From an uncultured Roseobacter sp. (GTDB lineage Bacteria; Pseudomonadota; Alphaproteobacteria; Rhodobacterales; Rhodobacteraceae), in assembly GCA_947488305.1 (NCBI GenBank), contig CANKZM010000003.1, positions 248,001 through 312,000 on the forward strand: a stretch of DNA of 64,000 bases, in the 5' to 3' direction. Of the stretch, positions 54,953 through 64,000 are shown in pieces. Made by a program: the position numbers and the translations under genes. Every line of letters starts with the position of its first letter. Within the stretch, counting starts at the first letter, position 1. The notes below the pieces were generated by a model. The model did no database searches, was not told the origin of the DNA, and worked only from the letters and a program-made list of their open reading frames with translations.

Positions 54953-56791
54953 ATGGCCAAAGGCTCGACCGTCTCAAAAACCGCAATTTGGATCCTTTTG
55001 GGGTTACTGATCCTCGGGCTTGCGGGCTTTGGCGCGACCAACCTCTCAGGCACCGTACGCACCATCGGTACCGCCGGCGACAAATCGATTTCGGTTGATG
55101 AGTATTTTCGCCAACTTCAACAGGAAATTCGCGCGGTTGAGCAGCAAACACGGCAGCCTCTTACCTTTGCGCAGGCGCAACAAATTGGTCTGGATCGGGC
55201 TGTGCTGCAACGTATTGTGACCACTCGGTCACTGGATCATGAAACTGCTGAACTGGGTCTGTCGGTCGGTGATGAACAGTTGCGCAACCGCATCCTTCAG
55301 ATTGATGCGTTTCAGGGCATTGATGGCAACTTCGATCGTGAAGGTTACCGTTTCGCGCTTGAGCAGGCCGGGCTGAGTGAAGCGGATTTCGAGACCCAAC
55401 TGCGCGAAGAAGTCGCGCGTACAATTGTGCAAGGCGCGGTCATCTCGGGGATGGAGATGCCCGATACCTATGTAGACACGCTGGTGAATTACGTTGGCGA
55501 GCAACGCAGCTTCACCTGGTCGTTGCTTGATGCCAACGATCTGGCAGAGCCAATCGAGACGCCCGATGACGCAACGCTGCGGGCCCACTACGATGCGAAT
55601 ATCGAAGATTTCACGCTGCCAGAAACCAAACAAATTACATATGCCTGGCTGAGCCCGGATGCGCTGGTTGACGAAATAGAAATCGACGAAGCGACCCTGC
55701 GGGAAGCTTTCGATCAGCGCGCAGAAGAGTTCAATCAGCTTGAGCGGCGTTTGGTCGAGCGTCTAGCTTTCCTCGACACGCAAAGCGCCGAGGCCGCTGC
55801 AGCCAGCCTTGCGGATGGCGAGAGCTTTGATGCGCTGGTGGAAGGCCGAGGTTTGACGCTGAACGATGTGGATCTGGGCGACGTCACCCAGGAAGAATTG
55901 GCCGAAGCAGGTGAGTTTGTGTTCAGTGCAGATGTCGGGTCTGTCGTGGGCCCTTTCCCAAGCTCATTGGGTCCTGCACTCTTTCGGGTAAACGCAGTCC
56001 TCGCCGCGCAGGTCACGCCTTTTGAAGAGGCCGTGGAACTGCTCCGCCCGCAAATAGCCAATGACCGCGCGCGCCGCTTGGTCGAAGCCCAGGCAGAGAG
56101 CTTTGACGATCTGCTCGCCGGAGGGGCTACGTTGGAGGAGCTGGCGCAAGAAACAGATATGTCATTGGGCGAGATGGACTGGACGGCCCAAAGCACCGAA
56201 GACATCGCCGCATATGAAGCCTTCCGTCAGGTTGCAGCCAGTGTCGGAACAGAAGATTTCCCCGAGATTGAAAGCCTTGACGATGGTGGTCTGTTTGCTT
56301 TGCGTCTGGACGCCGTTCTGCCTCCGCGCCCTGCCCCTTTCGACGAGGTACGCGACGATGTTGCAGATCACTGGACTGCGCTGGAGACCGCAACACGCCT
56401 GGCCGCGCAATTGAATGAAAGTGCGGCCCAACTGGAAACCGGCAACAGTTTCGCGTCACTCGATCTGGACGCAATTGCAGAGGAAAACCTCTTGCGGTCA
56501 GATTTCGTGCCGCGCACGCCACCCGGGTTCATGAACGAAGTATTTGAATTGGAAATCGGCGAGGTTCGCGTGATTGAAAGCGAAGCGGCGGCTATTCTGG
56601 TGCGCCTTGACGCAATTGCGCCACCCGCCGACGACGGAGATGCTGCAGCGCTGCGCGCCCAGCTTAGCCAGCAGGCGACACAGCAATTGGCGACCGACAC
56701 CTTCGAAGCCTTTGCAGCTGACGTAACCCGCCGTGCAGACCCACAAATCAACCAGCAGGCGCTGCAAGCCGTTCACGTGAATTTCCCTTAA
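54953..56791 (+). CDS. ppiD: PpiD/SurA-type periplasmic folding factor
   Basis: 612 residues. One N-terminal membrane span (~8-29, AIWILLGLLILGLAGFGAT), SurA_N-like chaperone region (SVDEYFRQLQQEIR, then VLQRIVTTRSLDHETAELGL), and a weak parvulin-like middle (~230-345). Helps Sec-exported proteins fold as they leave the translocon. ppiD comes one base before trpE, so the two are probably co-transcribed. Confidence 0.9.
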   Translation: MAKGSTVSKTAIWILLGLLILGLAGFGATNLSGTVRTIGTAGDKSISVDEYFRQLQQEIRAVEQQTRQPLTFAQAQQIGLDRAVLQRIVTTRSLDHETAELGLSVGDEQLRNRILQIDAFQGIDGNFDREGYRFALEQAGLSEADFETQLREEVARTIVQGAVISGMEMPDTYVDTLVNYVGEQRSFTWSLLDANDLAEPIETPDDATLRAHYDANIEDFTLPETKQITYAWLSPDALVDEIEIDEATLREAFDQRAEEFNQLERRLVERLAFLDTQSAEAAAASLADGESFDALVEGRGLTLNDVDLGDVTQEELAEAGEFVFSADVGSVVGPFPSSLGPALFRVNAVLAAQVTPFEEAVELLRPQIANDRARRLVEAQAESFDDLLAGGATLEELAQETDMSLGEMDWTAQSTEDIAAYEAFRQVAASVGTEDFPEIESLDDGGLFALRLDAVLPPRPAPFDEVRDDVADHWTALETATRLAAQLNESAAQLETGNSFASLDLDAIAEENLLRSDFVPRTPPGFMNEVFELEIGEVRVIESEAAAILVRLDAIAPPADDGDAAALRAQLSQQATQQLATDTFEAFAADVTRRADPQINQQALQAVHVNFP

Positions 56792-56792
56792 G

Positions 56793-58304
56793 ATGGCGCT
56801 GACACCGGAATTCGACAGTTTTGAACGCGCTCACGGAGAAGGGCGCAATCAGATCGTCTACACCCGCCTTGCGGCGGACCTCGATACACCGGTTTCTCTG
56901 ATGCTCAAACTAACGGGCGCACAGAAAGACGCCTTTGTGCTTGAATCGGTCACAGGTGGCGAGGTGCGTGGGCGGTACTCCATCATCGGCATGAAACCAG
57001 ATCTCGTTTGGCGATGCCGTGGCGAAACTAGCGAGGTCAATCGTGCCGCGCGCTATGATGCTGACGCCTTTGAGGCCCTGCCCGGCAATCCGCTCGACGC
57101 CTTGCGTGCATTGATCGAAGAGAGCCGCATCGAGCTACCCGATGATCTGCCACAGGCCGCCGCCGGGCTCTTTGGGTATCTGGGCTATGACATGGTGCGG
57201 CTGGTAGAGCATTTGCCTGATATCAACCCCGACCCGCTTGGCTTGCCGGACGCCGTCATGATGCGACCTTCCGTCGTTGCGGTACTGGACGGCGTGAAAG
57301 GTGAAGTGACAGTGGTCTCTCCTGCATGGGTTGCAGACGGGCAGACCGCGCGTGCCGCCTATGCGCAGGCAGCCGAGCGTGTAATGGACGCGGTCCGTGA
57401 TCTGGAGCGGGCCATGCCGATGGCGACGCGCGATCTTGGCGACGCGACAACCCCTACCCCGCCCGTGAGCAATTTCACCCATGAAGCCTATAAGGCCGCA
57501 GTCGAGAAAGCCCGCGAATACATCTGCGCCGGTGACATTTTTCAGGTGGTCCCGGCACAACGTTGGACGCAGGATTTCTCGCTTGATCCCTTTGCGCTCT
57601 ATCGTTCGCTGCGGCGTACCAATCCTTCGCCCTTCATGTTCTATTTCAACTTTGGCGGTTTTCAGGTCATCGGGGCCAGCCCGGAGATTCTCGTGCGGGT
57701 CTTCGGCAATGAAGTGACAATTCGCCCGATCGCGGGAACCCGCCCGCGTGGCGCGACCCCCGAGGAAGACAATATACTCGAGGCGGACCTGCTGGCCGAC
57801 AAAAAGGAACTGGCAGAACATCTGATGTTGCTGGACCTCGGTCGTAATGACGTTGGCCGCGTCGCCAAGATCGGCACTGTGCGCCCAACAGAAGAGTTCA
57901 TCGTCGAGCGTTACAGCCACGTGATGCACATCGTCTCAAACGTGGTCGGCGAGCTGGACGACGGCAAGGATGCACTGGACGCGTTCTTTGCCGGCATGCC
58001 CGCAGGTACAGTATCCGGAGCCCCCAAAGTTCGCGCAATGGAAATCATTGACGAGCTTGAGCCCGAAAAGCGTGGCGTCTACGGCGGCGGCGTCGGGTAT
58101 TTCAGTGCCGGTGGCGATATGGATATGTGCATCGCGTTGCGGACAGCCGTGGTCAAAGACCAAAAGCTCTATATTCAGGCCGGTGGCGGTGTGGTATTCG
58201 ACAGCGATCCCGAAGCCGAGTATCAGGAAACCGTCCATAAATCGAATGCCATAAGGCGTGCTGCGGCGGATGCGGCGCGATTTACCGGACAGGGCAACAG
58301 CTGA
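56793..58304 (+). CDS. trpE: Anthranilate synthase component I
   Basis: 503 residues. N-terminal LESVTGGEVRGRYSIIGMKPD with the feedback-site region, and the chorismate-binding C-terminus: GDIFQVVPAQRW, PIAGTRPRGATPEEDN, GRNDVGRVAKIGTV and GTVSGAPKVRAMEIIDELEP. Makes anthranilate from chorismate with TrpG. TrpG begins at 63789, three genes away. Confidence 0.96.
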   Translation: MALTPEFDSFERAHGEGRNQIVYTRLAADLDTPVSLMLKLTGAQKDAFVLESVTGGEVRGRYSIIGMKPDLVWRCRGETSEVNRAARYDADAFEALPGNPLDALRALIEESRIELPDDLPQAAAGLFGYLGYDMVRLVEHLPDINPDPLGLPDAVMMRPSVVAVLDGVKGEVTVVSPAWVADGQTARAAYAQAAERVMDAVRDLERAMPMATRDLGDATTPTPPVSNFTHEAYKAAVEKAREYICAGDIFQVVPAQRWTQDFSLDPFALYRSLRRTNPSPFMFYFNFGGFQVIGASPEILVRVFGNEVTIRPIAGTRPRGATPEEDNILEADLLADKKELAEHLMLLDLGRNDVGRVAKIGTVRPTEEFIVERYSHVMHIVSNVVGELDDGKDALDAFFAGMPAGTVSGAPKVRAMEIIDELEPEKRGVYGGGVGYFSAGGDMDMCIALRTAVVKDQKLYIQAGGGVVFDSDPEAEYQETVHKSNAIRRAAADAARFTGQGNS

Positions 58305-58307
58305 ACC

Positions 58308-59345
58308 ATGCCTCGCCCGCCGTTTGAGATTGCGAATGAAAGCATCGCTGCAGGCACGGTAAAAACAGTGCATTTCCCGGTCTCCAGTATGCCGGATCAC
58401 ACCCCGGTTTCGCTGTCTGTTCAGGTACATCACGGAAAGCGAGATGGCCCGACGACCTTTGTATCGGCTGCGGTGCATGGTGACGAAGTCATTGGGGTCG
58501 AAATTGTACGGCGGCTTTTGCGCACCCCTCAATTAAAGAACTTGCGCGGCACGCTTCTCGTCGTGCCCATTGTAAATTCATTCGGATTTCTCAATCGGTC
58601 TCGTTACCTGCCTGACCGCCGCGACCTGAACCGATGCTTCCCCGGCCATCCATCAGGATCACTGGGCGCGCGCCTAGCCCATATTTTTCTGAACGAAGTC
58701 GTTTTGCGGTGCGACACGGGTATTGATTTGCATTCTGCAGCGATCCATCGAACCAACCTGCCGCAAATCAGAATTTCGCCCAATGATCCGAAGATCCGCG
58801 AAATGGCGATGGCCTTCGGTGCACCGGTCGTTTTGACGTCACCCCTGCGCGATGGGTCGTTGCGTGTAGAGGCTGCTGAACGGGGCACGTCCATTCTGCT
58901 CTACGAAGCAGGCGAAGGCCTGCGCTTTGACGAACTCGCGGTACGCGCCGGCGTGGCCGGCATCCTTCGGGTAATGCGCGGGTTGAACATGTTGCCAGCC
59001 AAAGGAATAGCCAAAGCCAAGGCTGCTCCCTACATCTGCGAACATTCTTCCTGGGTCAGGGCACCCGCCGGTGGATTGCTTCGTACGTTTCGGGCCGAAG
59101 GTGATGTGGTCGAAAAAGGCGAAATACTCGCATCGGTGGCTGATCCGTTCGGTGATGTGGAAACGGATATCGAAGCGCCCTTCGCCGGTATTCTGGTCGG
59201 ACGCGCGATCCTGCCGGTGGTCAACGAAGGGGATGCCGTGTTTCACGTCGCTCGGCTCAACCCGAAGGCGGCAGATGGCACTGTAGAAGGCCTGGCGCAA
59301 CAGCTTGAAGCCGACCCGCTTTTCGACGAAGACGAGATCATCTGA
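58308..59345 (+). CDS. Succinylglutamate desuccinylase/aspartoacylase-family protein
   Basis: 345 residues. Zn site from His and Glu in AAVHGDEVIGVEIVRRLL (~47-64) and DLHSAAIHRTNLPQ (~140-153). N-terminal strand-rich domain then the M14-like fold; the C-terminus (~245-330, WVRAPAGGLLRTFRAEGDVV) looks like a biotinyl/lipoyl-type barrel without a Lys signature. Cleaves an N-acyl amino acid or similar amide; substrate unknown. 3 bp behind trpE. Confidence 0.86.
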   Translation: MPRPPFEIANESIAAGTVKTVHFPVSSMPDHTPVSLSVQVHHGKRDGPTTFVSAAVHGDEVIGVEIVRRLLRTPQLKNLRGTLLVVPIVNSFGFLNRSRYLPDRRDLNRCFPGHPSGSLGARLAHIFLNEVVLRCDTGIDLHSAAIHRTNLPQIRISPNDPKIREMAMAFGAPVVLTSPLRDGSLRVEAAERGTSILLYEAGEGLRFDELAVRAGVAGILRVMRGLNMLPAKGIAKAKAAPYICEHSSWVRAPAGGLLRTFRAEGDVVEKGEILASVADPFGDVETDIEAPFAGILVGRAILPVVNEGDAVFHVARLNPKAADGTVEGLAQQLEADPLFDEDEII

Positions 59346-59542
59346 CCGCGGGCGCGCCCCGGCTATCGTGCCATCTTTTACCTAAATCCGTCTAAATTTC
59401 TCGTTAGATTCTAGCGCTTGAATTCCCATCGACAGACCTAAAGTGGCCAAAAGCTTAACTTTAGCACGGCATGCTGTTGGCCTAAGCGATCGCGTTGTCC
59501 TTTTGTCGCTGGCGCGGTGAATACGGTCCACGTTCTGGGTTG

Positions 59543-61630
59543 ATGATCGACAGCATGAATAGTTTCAGGAAAAGACTCCGGCGGTTTGTACGTTGGTTTT
59601 GCATCAGCCGGCCACATGCCTTGTGGCAACGCTATCTACTTGGGTTTATTTTCATTTTTGTGACAATTTCCGTTTCGCATTGGGCCTCGCTCAAAACCAT
59701 CGAGGCGGCGGAGGATGATGCTGAGGTACTCAGCGTCAGCAGCAGGCAACGAATGCTCAGCCAGCGTATCCTGTTTCTGATGTCAGAGACGCGACACGAC
59801 CATGATCCCTATATTGACCAAAGGCTGGAGTCGGCCCTGAACCTGTTTGAGAGCTCGCATGAGTGGTTGATTGATCGTCCTGATCTTTCGCCAGCGTTGC
59901 GCCATCTATATTTCGAGCAAAAACCGATCACGTTAGATGCCTTTTCGCGTCGCTTTGTGCAGATGGTCGGGATAGCTCACCATGCTGAGGGCGCTCAGGC
60001 AGAAGAACTGCACGAGGTGTTAGCGGGGTGGGGTAAGAATGAACTGTTAATTTCGCTTGCCACTGCGGCGGACCTCTTCAGGGCAGAGTCCGAAGCCCGG
60101 ATCAAAGACCTGCAATTCATTCAGCGTACCACCTTGATCGCTGCCCTCGTCGTTCTTCTGCTAGAAGCCCTTTTGATTTTCCTACCCGCCCAGATTTCGG
60201 TCAATACCGCTATCCACCGGCTTGAGCTGCGCAAGAAACTACTCCGGAAATCCCTTCGCGAACTGAAATCCCGCAATCAGGAACTTGTCGCTGCACGGCA
60301 AAGCCTGACCCGAGCGGCAAATCATGATGCCCTGACCGGCTTGTTGAATCGTCGCGCTGTCTATGAGCACTTGGGCAGGCCTCAGACAACGGAGCATGGG
60401 GCAGACTACACCCGCTGTGTAATGAAGATCGACCTAGACCATTTTAAGCAGGTCAACGATTCCCTTGGTCATAACGCCGGCGACGCCATATTGAAACACG
60501 TTGCCCAAACGCTTGAAACAGAGACCCGAGAAAATGACATCGTCGGGCGCATCGGTGGCGATGAGTTCGTAATCGTGATCGAAAACCCCAGTTCGGCGCG
60601 CGTAGTTGACGATTTAGCCAAGCGGGTCATACGCGGTATCAGCAAACCGGTCCTGCTCAACAACGTTCAAGCCCAAATTGGCGCCAGCGTTGGCTATACG
60701 CTGGCCGTGTCATCCTCTGCGACATCAGACCAATTGCTGATTGAAGCCGATCTTGCACTTTATGAAGCCAAACGTGCCGGACGCGGCAAAAGCCGTGGCT
60801 ATTCCAAAGAAATGGTCGCCGAAATCGAAACGCGCCGCATCCTGTTCACGGAAATCACGCGGGCTTTGGCTGAAGATCAATTTGAACCCTACCTGCAGCC
60901 GCAGGTCTACACAGCAACTGGCGAAATCTACGGCTGCGAGGTGTTGGCACGCTGGCGACATCCCGAACGCGGTATTGTGCCTCCGGGCACCTTCATTGCC
61001 GCGTCGGAGGAAGCTGGCCTAATTGACCAAATCGACCGGGTCATCATCGAAAAAGGTCTCGACATACTGGAAGAGCTTCTGGCGCAGGGGATTGAAATAC
61101 CCAGCATTTCGGTCAACGCCTCCCCAAACAGCCTGCGTGATCCACATCTCACGGACAGGCTTCTGAACGAGGTTGCCGCCCGGGCCCTCCATCCTTCGCG
61201 CCTGACAATCGAAGTTCTGGAAAGCACCTTGATCGAAAAAGATGACGACATGGCGCTGCAAACCATCTCGCGTTTGTCAAAAGCAGGTTTCAGTGTCGTT
61301 CTGGACGATTTCGGCACCGGGTATGCCTCCATGTCCAATCTGTCTTTGCTACAGTTGAACGGGATCAAGCTGGATCAGTCCTTGATCAAGCCGGTGCCCG
61401 AACCGCGTTCGGAGAGTATAATTGCAGCTTTGGTGACCCTGTCGCGCAATCTGAAAATGAATGTCGTTGCGGAAGGAGTTGAAACAGCCAGACACTTCCA
61501 AACAGTGCGACGACTGGGCTGCGATGTGGTGCAAGGGTTCGGCATCGGGGTGCCCATGCCCAAAGAAGAGTTTATTTCCTGGTATCACGACTACACCGCC
61601 CCTTCCCGCAAAGCCGGTCAGGTCAAGTGA
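59543..61630 (+). CDS. GGDEF-EAL c-di-GMP protein with a PilJ-type sensor
   Basis: About 695 residues. Helix 1 (YLLGFIFIFVTISVSHWASL), a periplasmic PilJ-like nitrate/nitrite-type sensor start (SVSSRQRMLSQRILFLMSETR), helix 2 (TLIAALVVLLLEALLIFLPA), then GGDEF with intact RIGGDEFVIV and I-site RxxD, and EAL with EVLARWRHPERG, ASPNSLRDP, LDDFGTGYAS, IKLDQSLI and AEGVETARH. All catalytic residues are present, so either activity is possible. Start ATG 59543 or 59555; a TTG at 59495 is less likely. Confidence 0.92.
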   Translation: MIDSMNSFRKRLRRFVRWFCISRPHALWQRYLLGFIFIFVTISVSHWASLKTIEAAEDDAEVLSVSSRQRMLSQRILFLMSETRHDHDPYIDQRLESALNLFESSHEWLIDRPDLSPALRHLYFEQKPITLDAFSRRFVQMVGIAHHAEGAQAEELHEVLAGWGKNELLISLATAADLFRAESEARIKDLQFIQRTTLIAALVVLLLEALLIFLPAQISVNTAIHRLELRKKLLRKSLRELKSRNQELVAARQSLTRAANHDALTGLLNRRAVYEHLGRPQTTEHGADYTRCVMKIDLDHFKQVNDSLGHNAGDAILKHVAQTLETETRENDIVGRIGGDEFVIVIENPSSARVVDDLAKRVIRGISKPVLLNNVQAQIGASVGYTLAVSSSATSDQLLIEADLALYEAKRAGRGKSRGYSKEMVAEIETRRILFTEITRALAEDQFEPYLQPQVYTATGEIYGCEVLARWRHPERGIVPPGTFIAASEEAGLIDQIDRVIIEKGLDILEELLAQGIEIPSISVNASPNSLRDPHLTDRLLNEVAARALHPSRLTIEVLESTLIEKDDDMALQTISRLSKAGFSVVLDDFGTGYASMSNLSLLQLNGIKLDQSLIKPVPEPRSESIIAALVTLSRNLKMNVVAEGVETARHFQTVRRLGCDVVQGFGIGVPMPKEEFISWYHDYTAPSRKAGQVK

Positions 61631-61633
61631 TCT

Positions 61634-63607
61634 TCATTGTCCACGCGAAAGCGTATCGGACACCGGCGCCATGGCAACGCTTGAAGCACGGTCTTGCAAC
61701 GTCCAGACGACAAGCGCTGCAAGTGTTTCTTCCCGCAGTCTGCCCAACATGATCACCGCACCTTCTTGACCCGCACGAAAGGCAGCCTGATCCAGAAAAC
61801 GGCGAATGACGGCTGACGACTGCCCCTTGGCATCGAAATCACGAAACACCACCGCAGATGGCACACCCTGGCGGGCCGCAAGCTTTTGCACGGTGTTTAA
61901 ACCGCGATTTTGTGTAACAAAGCCATGCCCTGTTTGCGCAAGGATTTGTGCGACCTGCCGTCCGGCATCCGGCGTTGTTTGAACCCCTGTACGAACGCCA
62001 TCGAGCACGCCAACAATTTCCGGCATGGCTTCCAATGCGACGGAAAGATTGACCTCTGCATCAGCTGCTTGCGCACCCTCTGGCAGGTCCACCATCGCTA
62101 AAACTTCGAATCCGGCATCTCGATAGGCCCGCATCCGATCTGCGGCATCCGGCAATAGCGCATCAACAGCAAAACTCACCGGATAAGGCAGTTGTTGAAT
62201 AGCGGACAAACCCGTTGGCATCGCAGAAATATCCACACCATCATCCATCAGAATGACGGCCATCAGCGGCTTGTTTTCCGGATTCTCGAACTCTGCCGCA
62301 AACCGTTCAATCGGCGGTAAATCCAAAATCTCCAGGGCGTCCGGCAGCACCTCGATTTCTTCCACAACGGGCTCATTCGGGGTCGGGGTTGCAGCACCCA
62401 AAGTGGGCAGCCGGTTCACACGAACTTCCGACGAACCGTCATTATCTGCGGCGGGCCGCGCAACGGGCTCGTCTGCTGGTTCCACAACTTCTGGGGCCAC
62501 CGCCAATGGGTCGGTGGACAGATCTGGCAAAGCTGCTGTGACTTGCGGATCTGGCGCGGGTTCCGTGATCTGTGCCACAACCGCGCCATCTCCCGCATCC
62601 GCAGGGTCGGGATTGGGTGTCGCAACCGAAAGCTCCGCCTCAACTTGGGCGGAAACGCTTTCCCCCTCTTCGGTCTCCTGAGAGGGTTTTTCTGGCGCAG
62701 GTAAATCTAGCGCTTCCGCGGTCTCCGGCGCATCTTTTTCCTGGCTTGCAGGTCGTATTGCACCGGATGTCACCTGTTCGGCAACTGGTTGGTCCGGCGG
62801 TGCAGTTACGACCGATGATGGCGCTTCTTCGGTGATCGATGGTGCAAGGGCTGCCACCTGCGGTTGGTCTTCGGTCTGCCCCTCTTCGATCGAATCCGCT
62901 TGCAGCTCTTCAGATGGCTGCTCCTGCACATCCGGTGTCGCTTGTGCGTCCAAACCGCTTGTTTCTGTTTCGATGTCGGGCAAAGCTGGCTGTGCAGGGT
63001 CAAGTGCTACGGAGGGTGTCTGCTCGGCACTTTCGGCAAAGTCGGATTGGGTGGCGCCGGACGAATCCGGCGACGCCGTATTGGCTGATTCGTCTTGCGC
63101 TTCTGGTGCCACAGGCTGCTCAGGCTCTGCGAACGCACTCGTTTGGGGCACCGGATCGGGCGCTACGGGCTGCGCAGGTTCCGTCGCAATTGAAACACCG
63201 GGCTCAGTTGCTGGCGTTTTCAAAGTGCCGGTATCTGTGTAAGTGACTTGCGGTGCATCAGTTGACGGCGAGGCAATACCGGTGAGTGCGTCATCTGCTG
63301 GCGCTTCCGCCCCACCCAGGTTGGATGCTGATCCCGCCTGCGGCACGGCAGCCGGCGCTAGCGTGTCCGACAACAAGCCAGCCAGCGTATCCGGTTCCGG
63401 GGCCGCTACTTCCGGCCCTCCCAAACCCACTCCTGAAAGACCATCATCATCTGTCAGGCTAGCGCTTTGCGATTGTTGTGACGTGACCGACGCGGAGGAT
63501 CGTTCGCCCAAGCCGTCATTGCGGTTATCGGCGACCGATATCAGCAACAATGCTCCGACGCTCACACCCGCGCCCCAAGAAACGCCTTTGAAAAACCCTT
63601 TGGACAC
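61634..63607 (-). CDS. Divergent polysaccharide deacetylase with a long acidic linker
   Basis: 657 residues. One N-terminal membrane anchor (GVSWGAGVSVGALLLISVA), then ~370 residues of low-complexity Pro, Ala, Glu, Ser and Thr (repeats like EPAQPVAPDPVP), then ~225 residues of a divergent polysaccharide deacetylase (LMAVILMDDGVDISAMP, GFEVLAMVDLPEGAQAAD, GHGFVTQNRGLNT, SAVVFRDFD). The linker would let the enzyme reach across the periplasm. Metal-site residues are only partly kept. Convergent with the GGDEF-EAL gene, 4 bp apart. Confidence 0.86.
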   Translation of the reverse strand: MSKGFFKGVSWGAGVSVGALLLISVADNRNDGLGERSSASVTSQQSQSASLTDDDGLSGVGLGGPEVAAPEPDTLAGLLSDTLAPAAVPQAGSASNLGGAEAPADDALTGIASPSTDAPQVTYTDTGTLKTPATEPGVSIATEPAQPVAPDPVPQTSAFAEPEQPVAPEAQDESANTASPDSSGATQSDFAESAEQTPSVALDPAQPALPDIETETSGLDAQATPDVQEQPSEELQADSIEEGQTEDQPQVAALAPSITEEAPSSVVTAPPDQPVAEQVTSGAIRPASQEKDAPETAEALDLPAPEKPSQETEEGESVSAQVEAELSVATPNPDPADAGDGAVVAQITEPAPDPQVTAALPDLSTDPLAVAPEVVEPADEPVARPAADNDGSSEVRVNRLPTLGAATPTPNEPVVEEIEVLPDALEILDLPPIERFAAEFENPENKPLMAVILMDDGVDISAMPTGLSAIQQLPYPVSFAVDALLPDAADRMRAYRDAGFEVLAMVDLPEGAQAADAEVNLSVALEAMPEIVGVLDGVRTGVQTTPDAGRQVAQILAQTGHGFVTQNRGLNTVQKLAARQGVPSAVVFRDFDAKGQSSAVIRRFLDQAAFRAGQEGAVIMLGRLREETLAALVVWTLQDRASSVAMAPVSDTLSRGQ

Positions 63608-63788
63608 CGTCTGCTCATCCTTCGTTTCGACGCGGTCAGGTCATGTCATGAAGACCCGCCTGACCGTTCATCGTTGCCACAGGCTCACTTGGCGCCTCTT
63701 GACGACGCCAGCCAAGCCTGAACAAGTATGCGCGACATATACCGCGCCTGAGGCATAAGCCTCCAGCCCTGATTGCAAAGATATAACG

Positions 63789-64000
63789 ATGCTGCTGCTG
63801 ATCGACAACTATGACAGTTTTACATACAACCTGTTGCACTATCTAGGAAGCCTGGGAGCAGATGTCGTCGTTCGGCGGAACGACGCATTGGATGTCCAGG
63901 AAGCAATGGGGATGAAACCGGCGGGAATCCTCCTATCGCCGGGCCCTTGTGACCCCGATCAGGCAGGAATTTGCCTCGCGTTGACAACAGCCGCAGCGGA
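63789..64000 (+). CDS. trpG: Anthranilate synthase component II, 3' end beyond the window
   Basis: First 70 codons: LLLIDNYDSFTYNLLHYLG, then RRNDA and ILLSPGPCDPDQAGICLAL, the class I glutamine amidotransferase start with its SPGPCDP turn. The catalytic Cys (GVCLGHQ) lies past the edge. Supplies ammonia to TrpE. Confidence 0.95.
   Translation, partial: MLLLIDNYDSFTYNLLHYLGSLGADVVVRRNDALDVQEAMGMKPAGILLSPGPCDPDQAGICLALTTAAA

Noticed and set aside
1-64000. CRISPR array, insertion sequence or prophage
   Set aside because: No regularly spaced repeats, transposase, integrase or phage structural genes seen anywhere in the window.

Overview
The window reads as core chromosome of an alphaproteobacterium of the Rhodobacterales (Roseobacter/Rhodobacter group). 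The pointers are a VPLPA-CTERM surface protein, the run yajC-secD-secF-(TSUP)-Mth938-ccmABCDG, a B12-dependent class II ribonucleotide reductase, an alpha/beta-hydrolase-OsmC fusion, a non-pyrrolysine MttB-family methyltransferase and a CtrA-type TTAA-N7-TTAA site. Base composition looks uniform and GC-rich. I see no phage, integrase, transposase, plasmid genes, CRISPR array or rRNA. Two tRNAs are present (Glu-TTC, Pro-TGG).

Layout. 1-10.8 kb: end of a VPLPA-CTERM protein, SGNH-hydrolase-like protein, hydrolase/OsmC fusion, small secreted proteins, bioY, purB, two small Cys-motif secreted proteins, a solitary fliG, a lipid A type acyltransferase and a DUF1223 protein. 11-21.5 kb: acnA, a long low-coding gap, then cytochrome c maturation (ccmABCDG) in line with Mth938-like, TSUP permease, secF, secD and yajC, all on the minus strand. 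21.6-30.2 kb: S1 protease, serS, a 3-hydroxyisobutyrate dehydrogenase-like enzyme with a TetR regulator, a lipoprotein, hom-glpX-recJ and tRNA-Glu. 30.5-39 kb: VOC protein, an overlapping esterase-alkA-cobK unit, MFS transporter, then cysS-cimA-methyltransferase-squalene/phytoene-synthase-like. 39-45 kb: aminotransferase plus MttB homologue, EF-hand protein, DUF3604 protein. 45-50 kb: nrdJ with a hairpin-rich 3' region and a long upstream region with an NrdR-like box, tRNA-Pro, DUF192 and double cold-shock protein. 50-64 kb: an orphan plus-strand terminator with a tiny ORF, pdxH, fabI-lysE-gpt, aminotransferase, ppiD-trpE-aspartoacylase-like, a GGDEF/EAL protein, a divergent polysaccharide deacetylase and the start of trpG.

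Most genes are housekeeping: biosynthesis (purine salvage, threonine/methionine, isoleucine via citramalate, tryptophan, fatty acids, PLP, cobalamin), envelope export (SecDF-YajC, PpiD), haem attachment, DNA repair and dNTP synthesis. I did not find a clearly new multi-gene system. The observations most worth checking are non-coding: five hairpins plus a terminator behind nrdJ, a plus-strand terminator with no known gene between the cold-shock gene and pdxH, a very large GC-rich hairpin between cysS and cimA, and a strong hairpin in the gap behind acnA.
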